Notes under the pieces: generated by a model
What the model saw: only the letters and a program-made list of their open reading frames with translations
The model's database searches: none
Told to the model about the DNA's origin: nothing
Position numbers and translations under genes: made by a program
DNA from: an uncultured Parasphingopyxis sp.
Lineage (GTDB): Bacteria > Pseudomonadota > Alphaproteobacteria > Sphingomonadales > Sphingomonadaceae
Length of the DNA: 64,000 nucleotides
Direction of reading: 5' to 3'
Assembly: GCF_937129435.1 (NCBI RefSeq)
Contig: NZ_CAKZNF010000089.1
Span: 1-64,000, forward strand
Part shown: piece by piece, positions 8,293 through 17,033 of the stretch
Position numbering within the stretch: the stretch's first letter is position 1
How the letters are laid out: every line of letters starts with the position of its first letter

Positions 8293-8428
8293 TGTCAGAA
8301 TTTTCCTGGCGGAAAATCGCCGCACCAGCCCGCACCCCCACCCGGCCTCCCATCCAGGATACACTCAGTGGGAGGCCGGGTGGGGGTGCGGGCTGGTGCG
8401 GCGCTCGACCGTAAGGTCGAGTCTGACA
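8293..8428. repeat. 136-bp element with TGTCAGA/TCTGACA ends and a perfect 35-bp inverted repeat
   Basis: The element starts TGTCAGA (8293) and ends TCTGACA (8428). Inside are a small ATTTTCC/GGAAAAT hairpin, a perfect 35-base inverted repeat (8318-8352 with 8369-8403, 16-base loop) and a CTCGACC/GGTCGAG hairpin. It makes up much of the upstream region of hrcA. It carries no open frame of its own and looks like a non-autonomous MITE-type or REP-type repeat. Confidence 0.8.
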
Positions 8429-8496
8429 GAATCACGTCCAAACAAAAAGCCGAAGAGGGTCGCCCCTCCCCGGCCTTTTTACTCCCACGCTAGAAT

Positions 8497-9348
8497 TCAG
8501 AACGAGATACCGAGCGTTCCGACGATCGTCGCATCGAGGCCCGGTACGTCCGGCGCGTTGGTATCGACATAGGCGACACCGAGCGTCATCGGGCCCACGG
8601 CAACATCGATACCGATCAGCCAGTCGAGATAATCGTCATCGGTATCCGCCGACAGGCTGCCGTTCGTGTAGCCGAGATGGCCGTTGATGGTGATCGGGGT
8701 GTTCGGAATGCCGACGCCGACATCTCCGTAGAGATACAGGTTGTCGTCATCGCCGATCGCGCTTTGATCCGGCGCATAGGCGATGCCCGTGGTCAGTTCT
8801 GCCGGCCCGATCGTGTACGACAGCGAGGCATAAGGCTCGATATAGTCGGTATCGAAGTCGGTGAAGCCGGTGAAGGTGCCTTGCGAGCTGGCGCAATTTT
8901 GCGTCAGCGGATCGCACGGCGTGAACACCGGCGTCCGGTTCCGGGCGTTCGGATAGATGTAATAGAGCACCCCGACGTCAAGTCCGACGCCCGACGAAAT
9001 CTCACCGGACCAACCGACATAAATATCGATTTCCGTGTGGCCGAAATTGCCGGCTTTGTAGATTTCGGGCTGGACAAGGCCCGGCCGCGCGAAGAGCAGG
9101 ATTTCGTCGTCATCCTCTTCGAGCGACGAGCCCCAGATGCCGGCATAGAAGCCGCTTTCATGCTCCAGATCGAGGCCGCCCTGAATGGCGATGTCCTCAT
9201 CGGAGAACGATACGCCGCGGAACCGGTAATCGGTCGTCACCGCAGCATTTCCCGAAACCGAAAAGCCACCCCCGATCTCAGCTGCCATGGCCGGCGTCGA
9301 TATGGCCGTCGTCGCCGCAAGGGCGAGGGTCAAAAACTTTACGCGCAT
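8497..9348 (-). CDS. TorF-family outer-membrane porin
   Basis: The ATG at 9348 (MRVKFLTLALAATTA) gives a 283-residue protein with a clear signal peptide cleaved after PAMAA. The mature part begins with the TorF-family hallmark (GFSVSGNAAVTTDYRFRGVS) and continues as alternating beta-strands ending in an aromatic residue (GTLGISF), as expected for an outer-membrane barrel. Sphingomonads carry several such porins, often beside nitrogen-regulation genes, but none is adjacent here. Substrate unknown. Acidic loops (LEEDDDE, ADTDDDY) are notable and may suit cations or a saline habitat. Confidence 0.85.
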   Translation of the reverse strand: MRVKFLTLALAATTAISTPAMAAEIGGGFSVSGNAAVTTDYRFRGVSFSDEDIAIQGGLDLEHESGFYAGIWGSSLEEDDDEILLFARPGLVQPEIYKAGNFGHTEIDIYVGWSGEISSGVGLDVGVLYYIYPNARNRTPVFTPCDPLTQNCASSQGTFTGFTDFDTDYIEPYASLSYTIGPAELTTGIAYAPDQSAIGDDDNLYLYGDVGVGIPNTPITINGHLGYTNGSLSADTDDDYLDWLIGIDVAVGPMTLGVAYVDTNAPDVPGLDATIVGTLGISF

Positions 9349-9507
9349 GGTAGATCCTTTTTCGTTAAACCTTGTTCTTGCGTTCGTACCTGCGCCTGCA
9401 CTCGGCCTCATTTTGTTGCGAGCCGATTTTGCATTGCATCATTTAATTGCCGAAACTCGCATCTGCACACAAGGCCATTTCCCACAAAAGCAATGAAAAA
9501 CGGCTTC

Positions 9508-9525
9508 TGTTGCTGCATTGCAACA
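9508..9525. promoter_or_regulatory. Small palindrome upstream of the porin gene
   Basis: TGTTGC and GCAACA arms with a 6-base spacer lie about 160 bases upstream of the porin start in a relatively AT-rich stretch. It could be a regulator site for the porin or for the small gene at 9580; the evidence is symmetry only. Confidence 0.25.
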
Positions 9526-9579
9526 AATGCATTTCCGTTTAGCGCAATTTTAGGGGCTTGTCTGGCAAGGATATATCCC

Positions 9580-9927
9580 ATGACCGCCTTTCAACCTCTT
9601 CCTGCCGCCAGCGATGTCGGCGCACCGGGCGCAACCGAGCAGGTGACCCAGCTCGCGGCGATTTTGGCGCTGGTTGAGGAAATGGCCGGCCGGCCCAATG
9701 TGGCGGCGGCACCATTGTCCGATGAACGGCGTGTCCGGGACGCGTTGGCCCGGGTTCCCGATATCGCCCGCTACCGCTTCGACATGCTGATCGCCGAAGG
9801 TGCCGCGATGGCCAGCCACAACGTCCGGCCGCTTCTCGATCGCAACGCCAATCCGGCCGCCGCAGCCTGCCTGGCCGATGAATTGCGTCATGTGCTTGCT
9901 CGCGCGGCGGCGGTTATCGGGCTCTAG
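9580..9927 (+). CDS. Small helical protein of unknown function
   Basis: A 115-residue protein starts at an ATG preceded by AAGG. It has no signal peptide or membrane segment and appears mainly helical, with a conserved-looking core (RRVRDALARVPDIARYRFDML, about residues 50-70). I do not recognise the family. Its stop codon shares the bases CTAG with the stop of the convergent MscS gene. Coding is supported by codon pattern and the ribosome site only. Confidence 0.5.
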   Translation: MTAFQPLPAASDVGAPGATEQVTQLAAILALVEEMAGRPNVAAAPLSDERRVRDALARVPDIARYRFDMLIAEGAAMASHNVRPLLDRNANPAAAACLADELRHVLARAAAVIGL

Positions 9928-11258
9928 GCAGTGTCCGGCTTCGGCCCGGGCGGTTCCGATTTTGTGTCGCGAAGCGCCTCGGGCTTGCCTTCGGGCCATT
10001 CCTTGACGTGAAGATCGCGCTGCGGGAACGGAATCTCGATGTCGTGTTCCTGAAATTTGTCCCAGACCCTCATCAACACATCGGCCCTCATATTGCCGAC
10101 GCCGCCTTCGGGATCCTTGATCCAGACCCTGATATCGAAAACCACTGCGGAGTCGCCGAATTCCTTCAACCACACGACCGGTTTCGGGCTGCTCAACACG
10201 CGCGGCGATTCTTCCGCTGCCTGACGCATCAGTGCCTGCGCAAGCTTGATATCGCAGCGATAGGATACGCCAACCTCGACATGCACGCGCACATCGCGGC
10301 TGGAATAGGACCAGTTGACGACCTCCTCGGTCATCAGGATTTCGTTCGGGATCAAATGCTCCTTGCCGTCACGTGTAATGATCGAGACGGCACGCACGCC
10401 GATCTTGTTGACCCAGCCAAAACTCTCGCCGACTTCGATGACATCGCCCGGCTTGATCGACCGGTCCATCAGCAGGATCACGCCCGCGATCAGGTTGCCG
10501 ACCGTCTTCTGCATGCCGAAACCGACGGCGAGACCCAGCGCGCCGCCGAAAAAGGCGAGCGCGGTGAGATCGATGCCGAGGATATCGATGCCGATGAAGA
10601 AGGCGCCGACCATGATGGCGATCGTCAGCAACTTGTCGATCAGCAGCTTCTGCGCGGGATCGAGTCCGCTCGCACGGTTGACCGAATGCGAAATGACACG
10701 GTGGATGATCCGAACGATCGCGAAGAGCGCAACGCCGGTAATCGCGATCGTCAACAGCGTCAGCAGCGAGATCCGCGTATCGCCGACATCGACGCCGATC
10801 CGATCGAAGATGAAGGTCACCCGTTCGAGCCCGCCGACCGAATTGATCAGGATGAGCGCGAAGGTGAAAAAGCCGAGTCCGAATGCGGTCCAGCGCGCAA
10901 AATTGACGGCGCGGAATATGTGCCAGACCAGATAGCCCGCGCTGACGCCCCAGCCGAATCCCAATATGAGATCGGTATAGGTCCACCATTCGAGCGCGAA
11001 AAAGGCCGTCGCCAGAAACAGCGCGACGACGATATGGTAGACGATCCGCACCATGCGCGGGCCAAGACCTTCGGCACGCTCCCCGGCAACCCGCTCCCAT
11101 GCGCCCGAAAGATGCGTGCCGGCGAGGCGGCTCAACAGCCAGCCCAGCCCCATGGCAATGGCGAGGAATGCGATGCCGATGGCGACCGCCAGCAGGTTCA
11201 GCTGGTCGGCCGGGATCACCATCCCCCAACTTGCAAGAAGCGTGATTATCTCCTGCAT
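9924..11258 (-). CDS. MscS-family mechanosensitive channel
   Basis: A 444-residue inner-membrane protein that should open under membrane tension to release solutes on osmotic downshock. Six or so hydrophobic segments precede the MscS core: the pore helix region is ALAFFGGALGLAVGFGMQKT (around residues 240-260), with alternating Gly and Ala packing, followed by the beta domain (GDVIEVG...VRAVSIITRDG...IPNEILM) typical of MscS. The extra N-terminal helices make it longer than E. coli MscS (286). The tail after residue 425 is Pro- and Lys-rich. It follows metC on the same strand, overlapping its 3' end slightly. Confidence 0.9.
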   Translation of the reverse strand: MQEIITLLASWGMVIPADQLNLLAVAIGIAFLAIAMGLGWLLSRLAGTHLSGAWERVAGERAEGLGPRMVRIVYHIVVALFLATAFFALEWWTYTDLILGFGWGVSAGYLVWHIFRAVNFARWTAFGLGFFTFALILINSVGGLERVTFIFDRIGVDVGDTRISLLTLLTIAITGVALFAIVRIIHRVISHSVNRASGLDPAQKLLIDKLLTIAIMVGAFFIGIDILGIDLTALAFFGGALGLAVGFGMQKTVGNLIAGVILLMDRSIKPGDVIEVGESFGWVNKIGVRAVSIITRDGKEHLIPNEILMTEEVVNWSYSSRDVRVHVEVGVSYRCDIKLAQALMRQAAEESPRVLSSPKPVVWLKEFGDSAVVFDIRVWIKDPEGGVGNMRADVLMRVWDKFQEHDIEIPFPQRDLHVKEWPEGKPEALRDTKSEPPGPKPDTA

Positions 11259-12451
11259 GCCGCCTTCTCGTATCTTTCGAGCCCAGCGGCAAGATCGGCG
11301 ATCAGGTCCCCTGTGTCTTCAAGGCCGATGTTGAGGCGGATCAGCGGTCCCCTGCCCTCCCAAGCGGTCGCACTGCGCGCGGTGCGCGGATCGACCGGAA
11401 GGGCGAGGCTTTCATAGCCGCCCCAGCTGTAGCCGAGGCCGTAAAGCCGCAGTTCGTCGATCAGCGCGGCAATCGCTGCGTCGTCGCCGCCCGGCGTGAG
11501 TTCGATGGAGAACAGCCCGGCCGAACCCGTAAAATCGCGCTTCCAGATCTCATGGCCGGGACAGTCTTCGAAGGCGGGATGGAGCACGCGGACGACCTGC
11601 GGCTGGTCCTTGAGCCAGTGCGCGATCTCAAGCGCGCTCCTTTCGTGACGCTCCAGCCGCACCCCCATCGTGCGAAGCCCGCGCAGCGCCAGATAGGCAT
11701 CGTCGGGCGAGATCGTCTGGCCGAGCTGCTGCGCCGTGGAGCGGAGCCGTTTCCAATATTTGGGCGTCGCGCTGACCGTTCCGAGCATGACGTCGCTATG
11801 GCCGACGATATATTTGGTGCCTGCGAGGATCGTGATGTCGCAACCCTTTTCGATCCCCTTGAAGAAGTGCGAGGCAGCCCAGGTATTGTCGAGCAGCGTG
11901 ACAACGCCACGCTCGTTCGCCGCCGCGCAGATCGCCGGCACATCCTGCACCTCGAAGGTCAGGCTGCCAGGGCTTTCGAGCATGATCGCCTTCGTTCGGT
12001 CGCAAATCAGCTCGGCGATGCCGCTGCCGATCATCGGATCGAAATAGCGCGTCTCGACACCCATTCGCTTCAGGAAGGCATCGGCATAGCTGCGCGTCGG
12101 ATCGTAGCTGTTGTCGGTGACGAGCAGCACGTCGCCCGGCTTCAGCACCGCCAGCAGCGCGCAGGCGATGGCGGCGACTCCGCTCGGAAACAACATCGTC
12201 CCTGCCGCACCCGGCTCAAGCTCGGTCAGCGCTTCGGCGAGCGCCCATTGCGTCGGCATACCGCGCCGGCCGTAAAAGAAGGTGCCGTCCTCGTTCGACC
12301 CCTTGGCGCCCTTCAGCTCGGCATAGCTGTCGTAGAGAACCGTCGAGGCGCGCCAGACCGGCGGATTGACCGCCGGCCCCGTCAACGACTTGCGGCGGCC
12401 GCCGGTGACGAACCGCGTATCGGGTCGATCGTCGCCCGAACCCTCGCTCAC
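11246..12451 (-). CDS. metC: Cystathionine beta-lyase
   Basis: A PLP enzyme of the Cys/Met metabolism family that cleaves cystathionine to homocysteine, pyruvate and ammonia. Of 401 residues, the cofactor lysine is Lys213 in AGTKYIVGHSD, preceded by the PLP-binding aspartate in LLDNTW (Asp188) and by FYGRRGMPTQ near residue 60, the beta-lyase variant of the tyrosine loop. The C-terminal substrate loop with YSWGGYESL also favours a beta-lyase over a gamma-synthase. The start is GTG, overlapping the sseA stop by four bases (GTGA), so the two sulfur genes are translationally coupled. Confidence 0.92.
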   Translation of the reverse strand: MSEGSGDDRPDTRFVTGGRRKSLTGPAVNPPVWRASTVLYDSYAELKGAKGSNEDGTFFYGRRGMPTQWALAEALTELEPGAAGTMLFPSGVAAIACALLAVLKPGDVLLVTDNSYDPTRSYADAFLKRMGVETRYFDPMIGSGIAELICDRTKAIMLESPGSLTFEVQDVPAICAAANERGVVTLLDNTWAASHFFKGIEKGCDITILAGTKYIVGHSDVMLGTVSATPKYWKRLRSTAQQLGQTISPDDAYLALRGLRTMGVRLERHERSALEIAHWLKDQPQVVRVLHPAFEDCPGHEIWKRDFTGSAGLFSIELTPGGDDAAIAALIDELRLYGLGYSWGGYESLALPVDPRTARSATAWEGRGPLIRLNIGLEDTGDLIADLAAGLERYEKAACRR

Positions 12452-13293
12452 GCGGCGCCGGTCGCCTTTTCGGTGTCGCTATGCGCGCCCCATTCGGACC
12501 AGCTGCCGTCGTAGAGCGCGACATCGTCCTTGCCGAGCAGCTTAGCACCGAAATAAAGCACCGCCGCCGTCATGCCGCTGTTGCAGCTGGTGACGAGCGG
12601 CTTGTCGAGATCGACACCCGCATCGGTGAAAGCGACGCGCAGCTCATCGCCCTGCTTCCACGTGCCGTCGGCGTTGAACAGCTTCTCATAGGGCAGGTTC
12701 TTCGATCCCGGGATATGGCCGGCGGTGACATTCGGCCGTGGATCGTCGACCTTTGCTTCGAACCGGTCGGCATCGCGCGCATCGACGATTTCGGTGTCGC
12801 CCGACGCCGAAATGTCCTTCATCTGCGGAAGCGTGCGGACAGCGCCGTCGTCATGGAAGACGGTGAAGTGACGATGGCGGACCTGCTGCTTGCCCTGTTC
12901 GACGGGGCGGCCTTCGGACTTCCACTTGGCGAGACCGCCATCGAGCACGGCGACATTGTGCGCGCCGAACACTTCCTTGGTCATGAACCATGCGCGTGCA
13001 GCGCTGTGCAGCGGCGAATTGTCATAGAAGACGATGCGGCTGCCGTCGCCGATGCCGAGCGACTGCATGCGGCTGGCGAAGCGCTCGGCCGGCGGCAGCA
13101 TCATCGGCAGATCGGAGCCGGTATCGCGGACGTCGTCGAGATCCATGAACACCGCGCCCGGGATATGCTCGAAACCATATTCGGCTTTCGCGTCGCGACC
13201 GTGATCAGGCAGGAAATAGGTGGCGTCGACCACATAGAGATCGCTGGCGTCCAATTCTCCGGCGAGCCATTCGGTCGAAACGAGCATTTCCAT
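12448..13293 (-). CDS. sseA: 3-mercaptopyruvate sulfurtransferase (rhodanese family)
   Basis: A two-domain rhodanese that moves sulfur from 3-mercaptopyruvate (or thiosulfate) to an acceptor such as cyanide or thioredoxin. The ATG at 13293 follows AGGAAAG at proper spacing and gives 281 residues, the standard size. The N-terminal inactive domain carries HIPGAVFMDLDD; the catalytic domain carries AGHIPGSKNLPYE and the active-site loop CNSGMT with Cys237. That loop (second position Asn, Met in place of Val) fits the mercaptopyruvate type better than thiosulfate rhodaneses. Coupled with metC downstream. Confidence 0.92.
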   Translation of the reverse strand: MEMLVSTEWLAGELDASDLYVVDATYFLPDHGRDAKAEYGFEHIPGAVFMDLDDVRDTGSDLPMMLPPAERFASRMQSLGIGDGSRIVFYDNSPLHSAARAWFMTKEVFGAHNVAVLDGGLAKWKSEGRPVEQGKQQVRHRHFTVFHDDGAVRTLPQMKDISASGDTEIVDARDADRFEAKVDDPRPNVTAGHIPGSKNLPYEKLFNADGTWKQGDELRVAFTDAGVDLDKPLVTSCNSGMTAAVLYFGAKLLGKDDVALYDGSWSEWGAHSDTEKATGAA

Positions 13294-13351
13294 GGATTCG
13301 GTCTTTCCTGTCAGGTTTTTCTTTGACCAGTCCTTAGCCATGGCCATGGCG

Positions 13352-14890
13352 CTAGTCGAGGCTTTCGAGGAAAGCCCGCGCGCTGTTGCGGATCGCGATC
13401 TTGTCGCCCTTCTCCATCCGCTCCCAGCTCTTGTAAGGCATGGCGAGCCGCCGATTGCTGCTGAGCTTGTCCTCGTTGCGGGCGAGAAAATCCCAGTAGA
13501 GCGCGTTGAAGGGGCAGGCATCCTCTCCGGTCCGCTGCTTCACATCGTAACGGCATGAGCGGCAATAATCGGACATTGTGTTGATGTAGTTGCCGCTCGC
13601 GACATAGGGTTTCGAGCCGAGCAGTCCGCCATCGCCGAACTGGCTCATGCCGAGCGTGTTGGGCAGTTCGACCCATTCATACGCGTCCACATAGACCTCC
13701 AGATACCAGATATGGACCTGGTGCGGGTCGACCCCGGCGAGCAGCGCGAAGGTGCCCGTGATCATCAGCCGCTGGATGTGATGGGCATAAGCCCGGTCGA
13801 GCGTCTGGCCGATCGCTGCGGAAAGGCAGTGCATGCCGGTGTCGCCGCTATAGTAGAAATTCGGCAGGTCCCGTTTCGCCTCGAGGAAATTGCGTTGCGC
13901 GTAATCGGGCCCTTCGCGCCAATAGATGCCGCGGACATATTCGCGCCAGCCGATGATCTGCCGGATGAAGCCCTCGACGCAGTTGAGCGGCGCGTCGCCG
14001 TTTCGATATTTCTTCTCCGCCTCGCGACACAGGTCGATCGGGTCGAGCAACCCCGCATTGATATAGGGCGAGAGCAACGAGTGGTAAAGAAACGGCTCGC
14101 CGGTCAGCATGGCGTCCTGGAAATCGCCGAAGCGCGGCAGGCATTCGTCGAGGAAATGCCGCCGCGCGCGCATCGCCTCGTCGTGCGTCACGGCGAACTG
14201 GAAATGGTCGAGGCTGCCGGGGTGATCGGCGAAGCGCTCGGCGACGAGATCGATCACATCCTGCGTGATCTCATCGGGCCGAAACGCGATCGGCTTGGGC
14301 ATCAGCAGGTCGCGCTCGGCCGGCTTGCGGTTTTCCTTGTCGTAATTCCACTTGCCGCCTTCGGGATCGCCGCCGTTCATCAGCAAGCCCGTCTTGCGGC
14401 GCATCTCGCGGTAGAAATATTCCATCGTGAGGCTCTTGCGGCCCTCGGCCCAGCCCTCGAAATCTTCATGGCTGCAAAGGAAGCGCGTATCGGGACGAAT
14501 TTCGACCGGGATGCCGAATTTCTCCTCCCAGTCCTGCAGCATCGCCGCGACGCGCCATTCGCCGGCTTCGGTAACGCGGATCGCGGAGGCGCCATGCCGT
14601 TCGACCGCGCGCTGCACTTCGCCCGAGAAACTTCCGGCGTTGTCGGGATTGTCGAGCGTCACATAGTCGACCGTCCAGCCGCGTGATCGCATATCCTCGG
14701 CATGGTGCCGCATGGCGGAGAAGAGGAAGGCGATCTTCGACTTGTGGTGGCGGACATAGGTCGCCTCATCCTCGACCTCCATCATCAGCAGCACGGCATC
14801 GGCGGGATCGACGCCGTCCAGCGAGGAAATGTCGCGGGTCAGCTGGTCGCCCAATATGGGGACGAGGATCGGTCCGGATTTTCCGCTCAT
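13352..14890 (-). CDS. Prokaryotic (6-4) photolyase / cryptochrome-photolyase-related protein (FeS-BCP)
   Basis: A 512-residue FAD- and iron-sulfur-containing photolyase of the PhrB/CryB group, which repairs UV-made (6-4) photoproducts using light. The N-terminal antenna domain begins ILVPILGDQL; the helical FAD domain holds GFIRQIIGWREYVRGIYW and the HHIQRLMITG loop. Four cysteines expected to bind the 4Fe-4S cluster are visible: one in LNCVEGF, two in DYCRSCRY and one in DACPFN. This class usually carries a ribolumazine antenna. The gene is followed on the same strand by sseA, 58 bases away, with no clear functional link. Confidence 0.92.
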   Translation of the reverse strand: MSGKSGPILVPILGDQLTRDISSLDGVDPADAVLLMMEVEDEATYVRHHKSKIAFLFSAMRHHAEDMRSRGWTVDYVTLDNPDNAGSFSGEVQRAVERHGASAIRVTEAGEWRVAAMLQDWEEKFGIPVEIRPDTRFLCSHEDFEGWAEGRKSLTMEYFYREMRRKTGLLMNGGDPEGGKWNYDKENRKPAERDLLMPKPIAFRPDEITQDVIDLVAERFADHPGSLDHFQFAVTHDEAMRARRHFLDECLPRFGDFQDAMLTGEPFLYHSLLSPYINAGLLDPIDLCREAEKKYRNGDAPLNCVEGFIRQIIGWREYVRGIYWREGPDYAQRNFLEAKRDLPNFYYSGDTGMHCLSAAIGQTLDRAYAHHIQRLMITGTFALLAGVDPHQVHIWYLEVYVDAYEWVELPNTLGMSQFGDGGLLGSKPYVASGNYINTMSDYCRSCRYDVKQRTGEDACPFNALYWDFLARNEDKLSSNRRLAMPYKSWERMEKGDKIAIRNSARAFLESLD

Positions 14891-14922
14891 GCGCGTTCAA
14901 CGCACGGATGGAGATCCGGGTT

Positions 14923-16389
14923 TCAGGCGGCCTCGTCGTGCAGCACGTTCTGCGCCAGCGGGCGGCAGCCGATCGGGGCAAAGCGCCCTTGCTTACCGTC
15001 GAGCCAGAACGGCGCCATCCGCTCGGTCGGCGGGTCGTTTTCGCGACCGATCAGCATGGCGAGGTGCACTTCGTGCATCTTCCCGACGCCATCGCGATAT
15101 TTCGGCAGCAGGTCGACGACCGGCACCAGCATCGCCTTGCCGTCGGACTGCATCGGCTGGAAACCGTTGGGCGCGAGCCTTACTTCACCGCGATGTTCGA
15201 GCCGCGTGCGTGCCGCCAGCTTCTTCTGTTCGAAGGCGCGTAGCGGCTGTTCCGGCCGCGTTTTCGCGGCGGCGGCATCGGCGCTGCGGATGAAGATGTC
15301 GATCGCGATGTCGGTCAGGTCCTCGTTGCTGACATTCTCGATGATCACGCGATAGACGATGCTGAGACCGTCATCGGCCATCCGCGCCTCGAGCGGCTGG
15401 AAATCCATATGGACGCGAACCTGACGAGAGTCGTTCGGATCGATGGGCGGCGGCGCCTGGGGCCGTGGAGCCGTTCCCGAAATGCGCGTCGACACGAAGG
15501 GCGAGGCGGCAGCGGGGAGCGGCTCGCGCGGCGCCGGCGCGGGTGCGGGCTGCTGCGCTGGTTGCGGAGGCAGATTCACGACGGGTGCGACCGACAGGTC
15601 CGGCTCGGGCATCGGCTGGTCATCGGGTTCCGGCGCAACGTCCGGTTCCTCTGCCGTTGCCGCTTCACGCTCCGCTTCGGGCGCGTCCTGACGCTTCGAC
15701 GGCGAAGGAACCTCGAACAACGGTTCCGGCTCCACGATAGCGGCACCGGCGGCCGCCCTGCGGCGGCGCAGGAGAACGAAACCGGCAAACGCCGCCAGGG
15801 CACCCGCCACGATCAGCCACCACCAGGCGAAGTCGCCGCTGTCCTCGGGCGAGGTCGTGACGGCCGGCGTCTCGCTGTCGGTCGCGGGCGCGCCCTCATA
15901 TTCGGGATCGTCGAACAGTTCCTCGTCGGAGACCTCGGGCAGTTCGGCGCCCGGTTCCGGCTCGATCATCGGCGCCGGGCGGCGCAACTCGTCCGGGATC
16001 ACGCCGCGCTGGTTCGGGGCAACCGGGGCAGCGCCCGGCGCTTGGCGCTGCGGCAGTTGCTGCGTCCGGTTCGACGGCGCCTGGCCAGGCTGTGTCGGTG
16101 CAACGCGGGGGATTTGAACCTGCGGCGTCGGCTCCGTTCGCGACGGTGTCTGCGTTTCGCCCTGTCCGCCGGGCCGGATGACGCGCGGCGCCTGGCTGTC
16201 CGGGCCGCTCGGCCCCTGCGCTTCGGGTTCGGGCGGCGGCCGGTCGACGGGATTGCCGGGCGGCAGGCTGTAGGTGCGCGACGGCGACGGTGGCGGCGGC
16301 GCGGGCTGCGTATCTTGCGCAGCAAGCGGGGCGGCGGGCAGCAGGGCCGCCATGGCGATGACCGGAAGAAACGCGAAACCGCGTGTCAC
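14923..16389 (-). CDS. Proline-rich membrane-anchored envelope protein, function unknown
   Basis: The likely start is a GTG at 16389 that opens directly into a signal peptide (TRGFAFLPVIAMAALLPAAPLAAQ); the longer frame adds a non-signal-like stretch. Of 488 residues, a Pro/Gln-rich region of about 150 residues is followed by one transmembrane helix (WWWLIVAGALAAFAGFVLL), a basic RRRRAA stop-transfer, an acidic Pro-rich linker and a C-terminal globular domain of about 150 residues (from VHMDFQPLEARM). The final domain resembles beta-sandwich modules. No family is recognised. Probably periplasmic N-side and cytoplasmic C-domain. Confidence 0.7.
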   Translation of the reverse strand: MTRGFAFLPVIAMAALLPAAPLAAQDTQPAPPPPSPSRTYSLPPGNPVDRPPPEPEAQGPSGPDSQAPRVIRPGGQGETQTPSRTEPTPQVQIPRVAPTQPGQAPSNRTQQLPQRQAPGAAPVAPNQRGVIPDELRRPAPMIEPEPGAELPEVSDEELFDDPEYEGAPATDSETPAVTTSPEDSGDFAWWWLIVAGALAAFAGFVLLRRRRAAAGAAIVEPEPLFEVPSPSKRQDAPEAEREAATAEEPDVAPEPDDQPMPEPDLSVAPVVNLPPQPAQQPAPAPAPREPLPAAASPFVSTRISGTAPRPQAPPPIDPNDSRQVRVHMDFQPLEARMADDGLSIVYRVIIENVSNEDLTDIAIDIFIRSADAAAAKTRPEQPLRAFEQKKLAARTRLEHRGEVRLAPNGFQPMQSDGKAMLVPVVDLLPKYRDGVGKMHEVHLAMLIGRENDPPTERMAPFWLDGKQGRFAPIGCRPLAQNVLHDEAA

Positions 16390-16510
16390 GTGCGAAAACC
16401 CCAAATGATTGCAGGCGCCTGTTTGGCCTTTGGTCCATCCGAAGCCATGAATGCGCCCTGACTCACGCGCTCCATATGACATTTCGGTGGCAAACGGCTA
16501 GGGGCAGCGC

Positions 16511-16957
16511 ATGGAAACACGTCATCTTGGCAAGGACAGTGGCCTTCCCGCCTCACCCGAGGAGGCAGTACTCGACTATGTCCCGAACCCGCGTGCGGGC
16601 GAGCTTTACTGCGTGCGCTTCGCCGCGCCCGAATTCACCTCGCTCTGTCCCGTCACGGGCCAGCCCGATTTCGCGCATCTCGTCATCGATTATGCGCCCG
16701 GCGAAACCATCGTCGAGAGCAAGTCGCTCAAGCTCTTTCTCGGCGCATTCCGCAACCATGCCGCCTTTCACGAGGATTGCACCGTCGGCATCGGCAAGAG
16801 GTTGTTCGACGAGATGCAGCCGCAATGGCTGCGCATCGGCGGCTATTGGTATCCGCGCGGCGGCATTCCGATCGACGTGTTCTGGCAGTCCGGTGAGCCG
16901 CCGCAAGGGCTCTGGCTGCCCGATCAGGGCGTCGCACCCTATCGTGGACGAGGCTAG
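16511..16957 (+). CDS. queF: NADPH-dependent 7-cyano-7-deazaguanine reductase (QueF)
   Basis: QueF reduces preQ0 to preQ1 in queuosine biosynthesis, the only known nitrile-to-amine reductase step. The 148-residue protein is the short unimodular type. The catalytic Cys46 in [12 protein letters not shown], with Asp53, and the family QueF motif ESKSLKLF (69-76) are intact, and FRNH...FHED follows with substrate-binding residues. The ATG lies just after GGGGCAGCGC. It is divergent from the proline-rich membrane protein and followed, after a promoter-like gap, by a thioesterase. Confidence 0.95.
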   Translation: METRHLGKDSGLPASPEEAVLDYVPNPRAGELYCVRFAAPEFTSLCPVTGQPDFAHLVIDYAPGETIVESKSLKLFLGAFRNHAAFHEDCTVGIGKRLFDEMQPQWLRIGGYWYPRGGIPIDVFWQSGEPPQGLWLPDQGVAPYRGRG

Positions 16958-16977
16958 CGCCGTTGCACCGCATTCAC

Positions 16978-16997
16978 TTTACTGACATCTTTGTAAA
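16978..16997. promoter_or_regulatory. Possible operator/promoter before the thioesterase gene
   Basis: TTTAC and GTAAA arms with a 10-base spacer lie 36 bases before the thioesterase ATG, followed by TATATA that could be a -10 box. The arrangement resembles TetR-family operators. The 9-mer GTAAACTAT recurs before the kinase gene at 59529. Confidence 0.3.
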
Positions 16998-17033
16998 CTA
17001 TATAGCGGCGCAAGGTCGCAAGAGTATGTTTCA

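Noticed and set aside
8235-8500. CIRCE operator upstream of hrcA
   Set aside because: No TTAGCACTC-N9-GAGTGCTAA-like sequence was found; the upstream region is mostly the 136-bp repeat.
10008-11417. Plus-strand frame opposite the MscS gene
   Set aside because: Its composition (very rich in Asp, Arg and His) and exact overlap with a conserved gene on the other strand mark it as a shadow.
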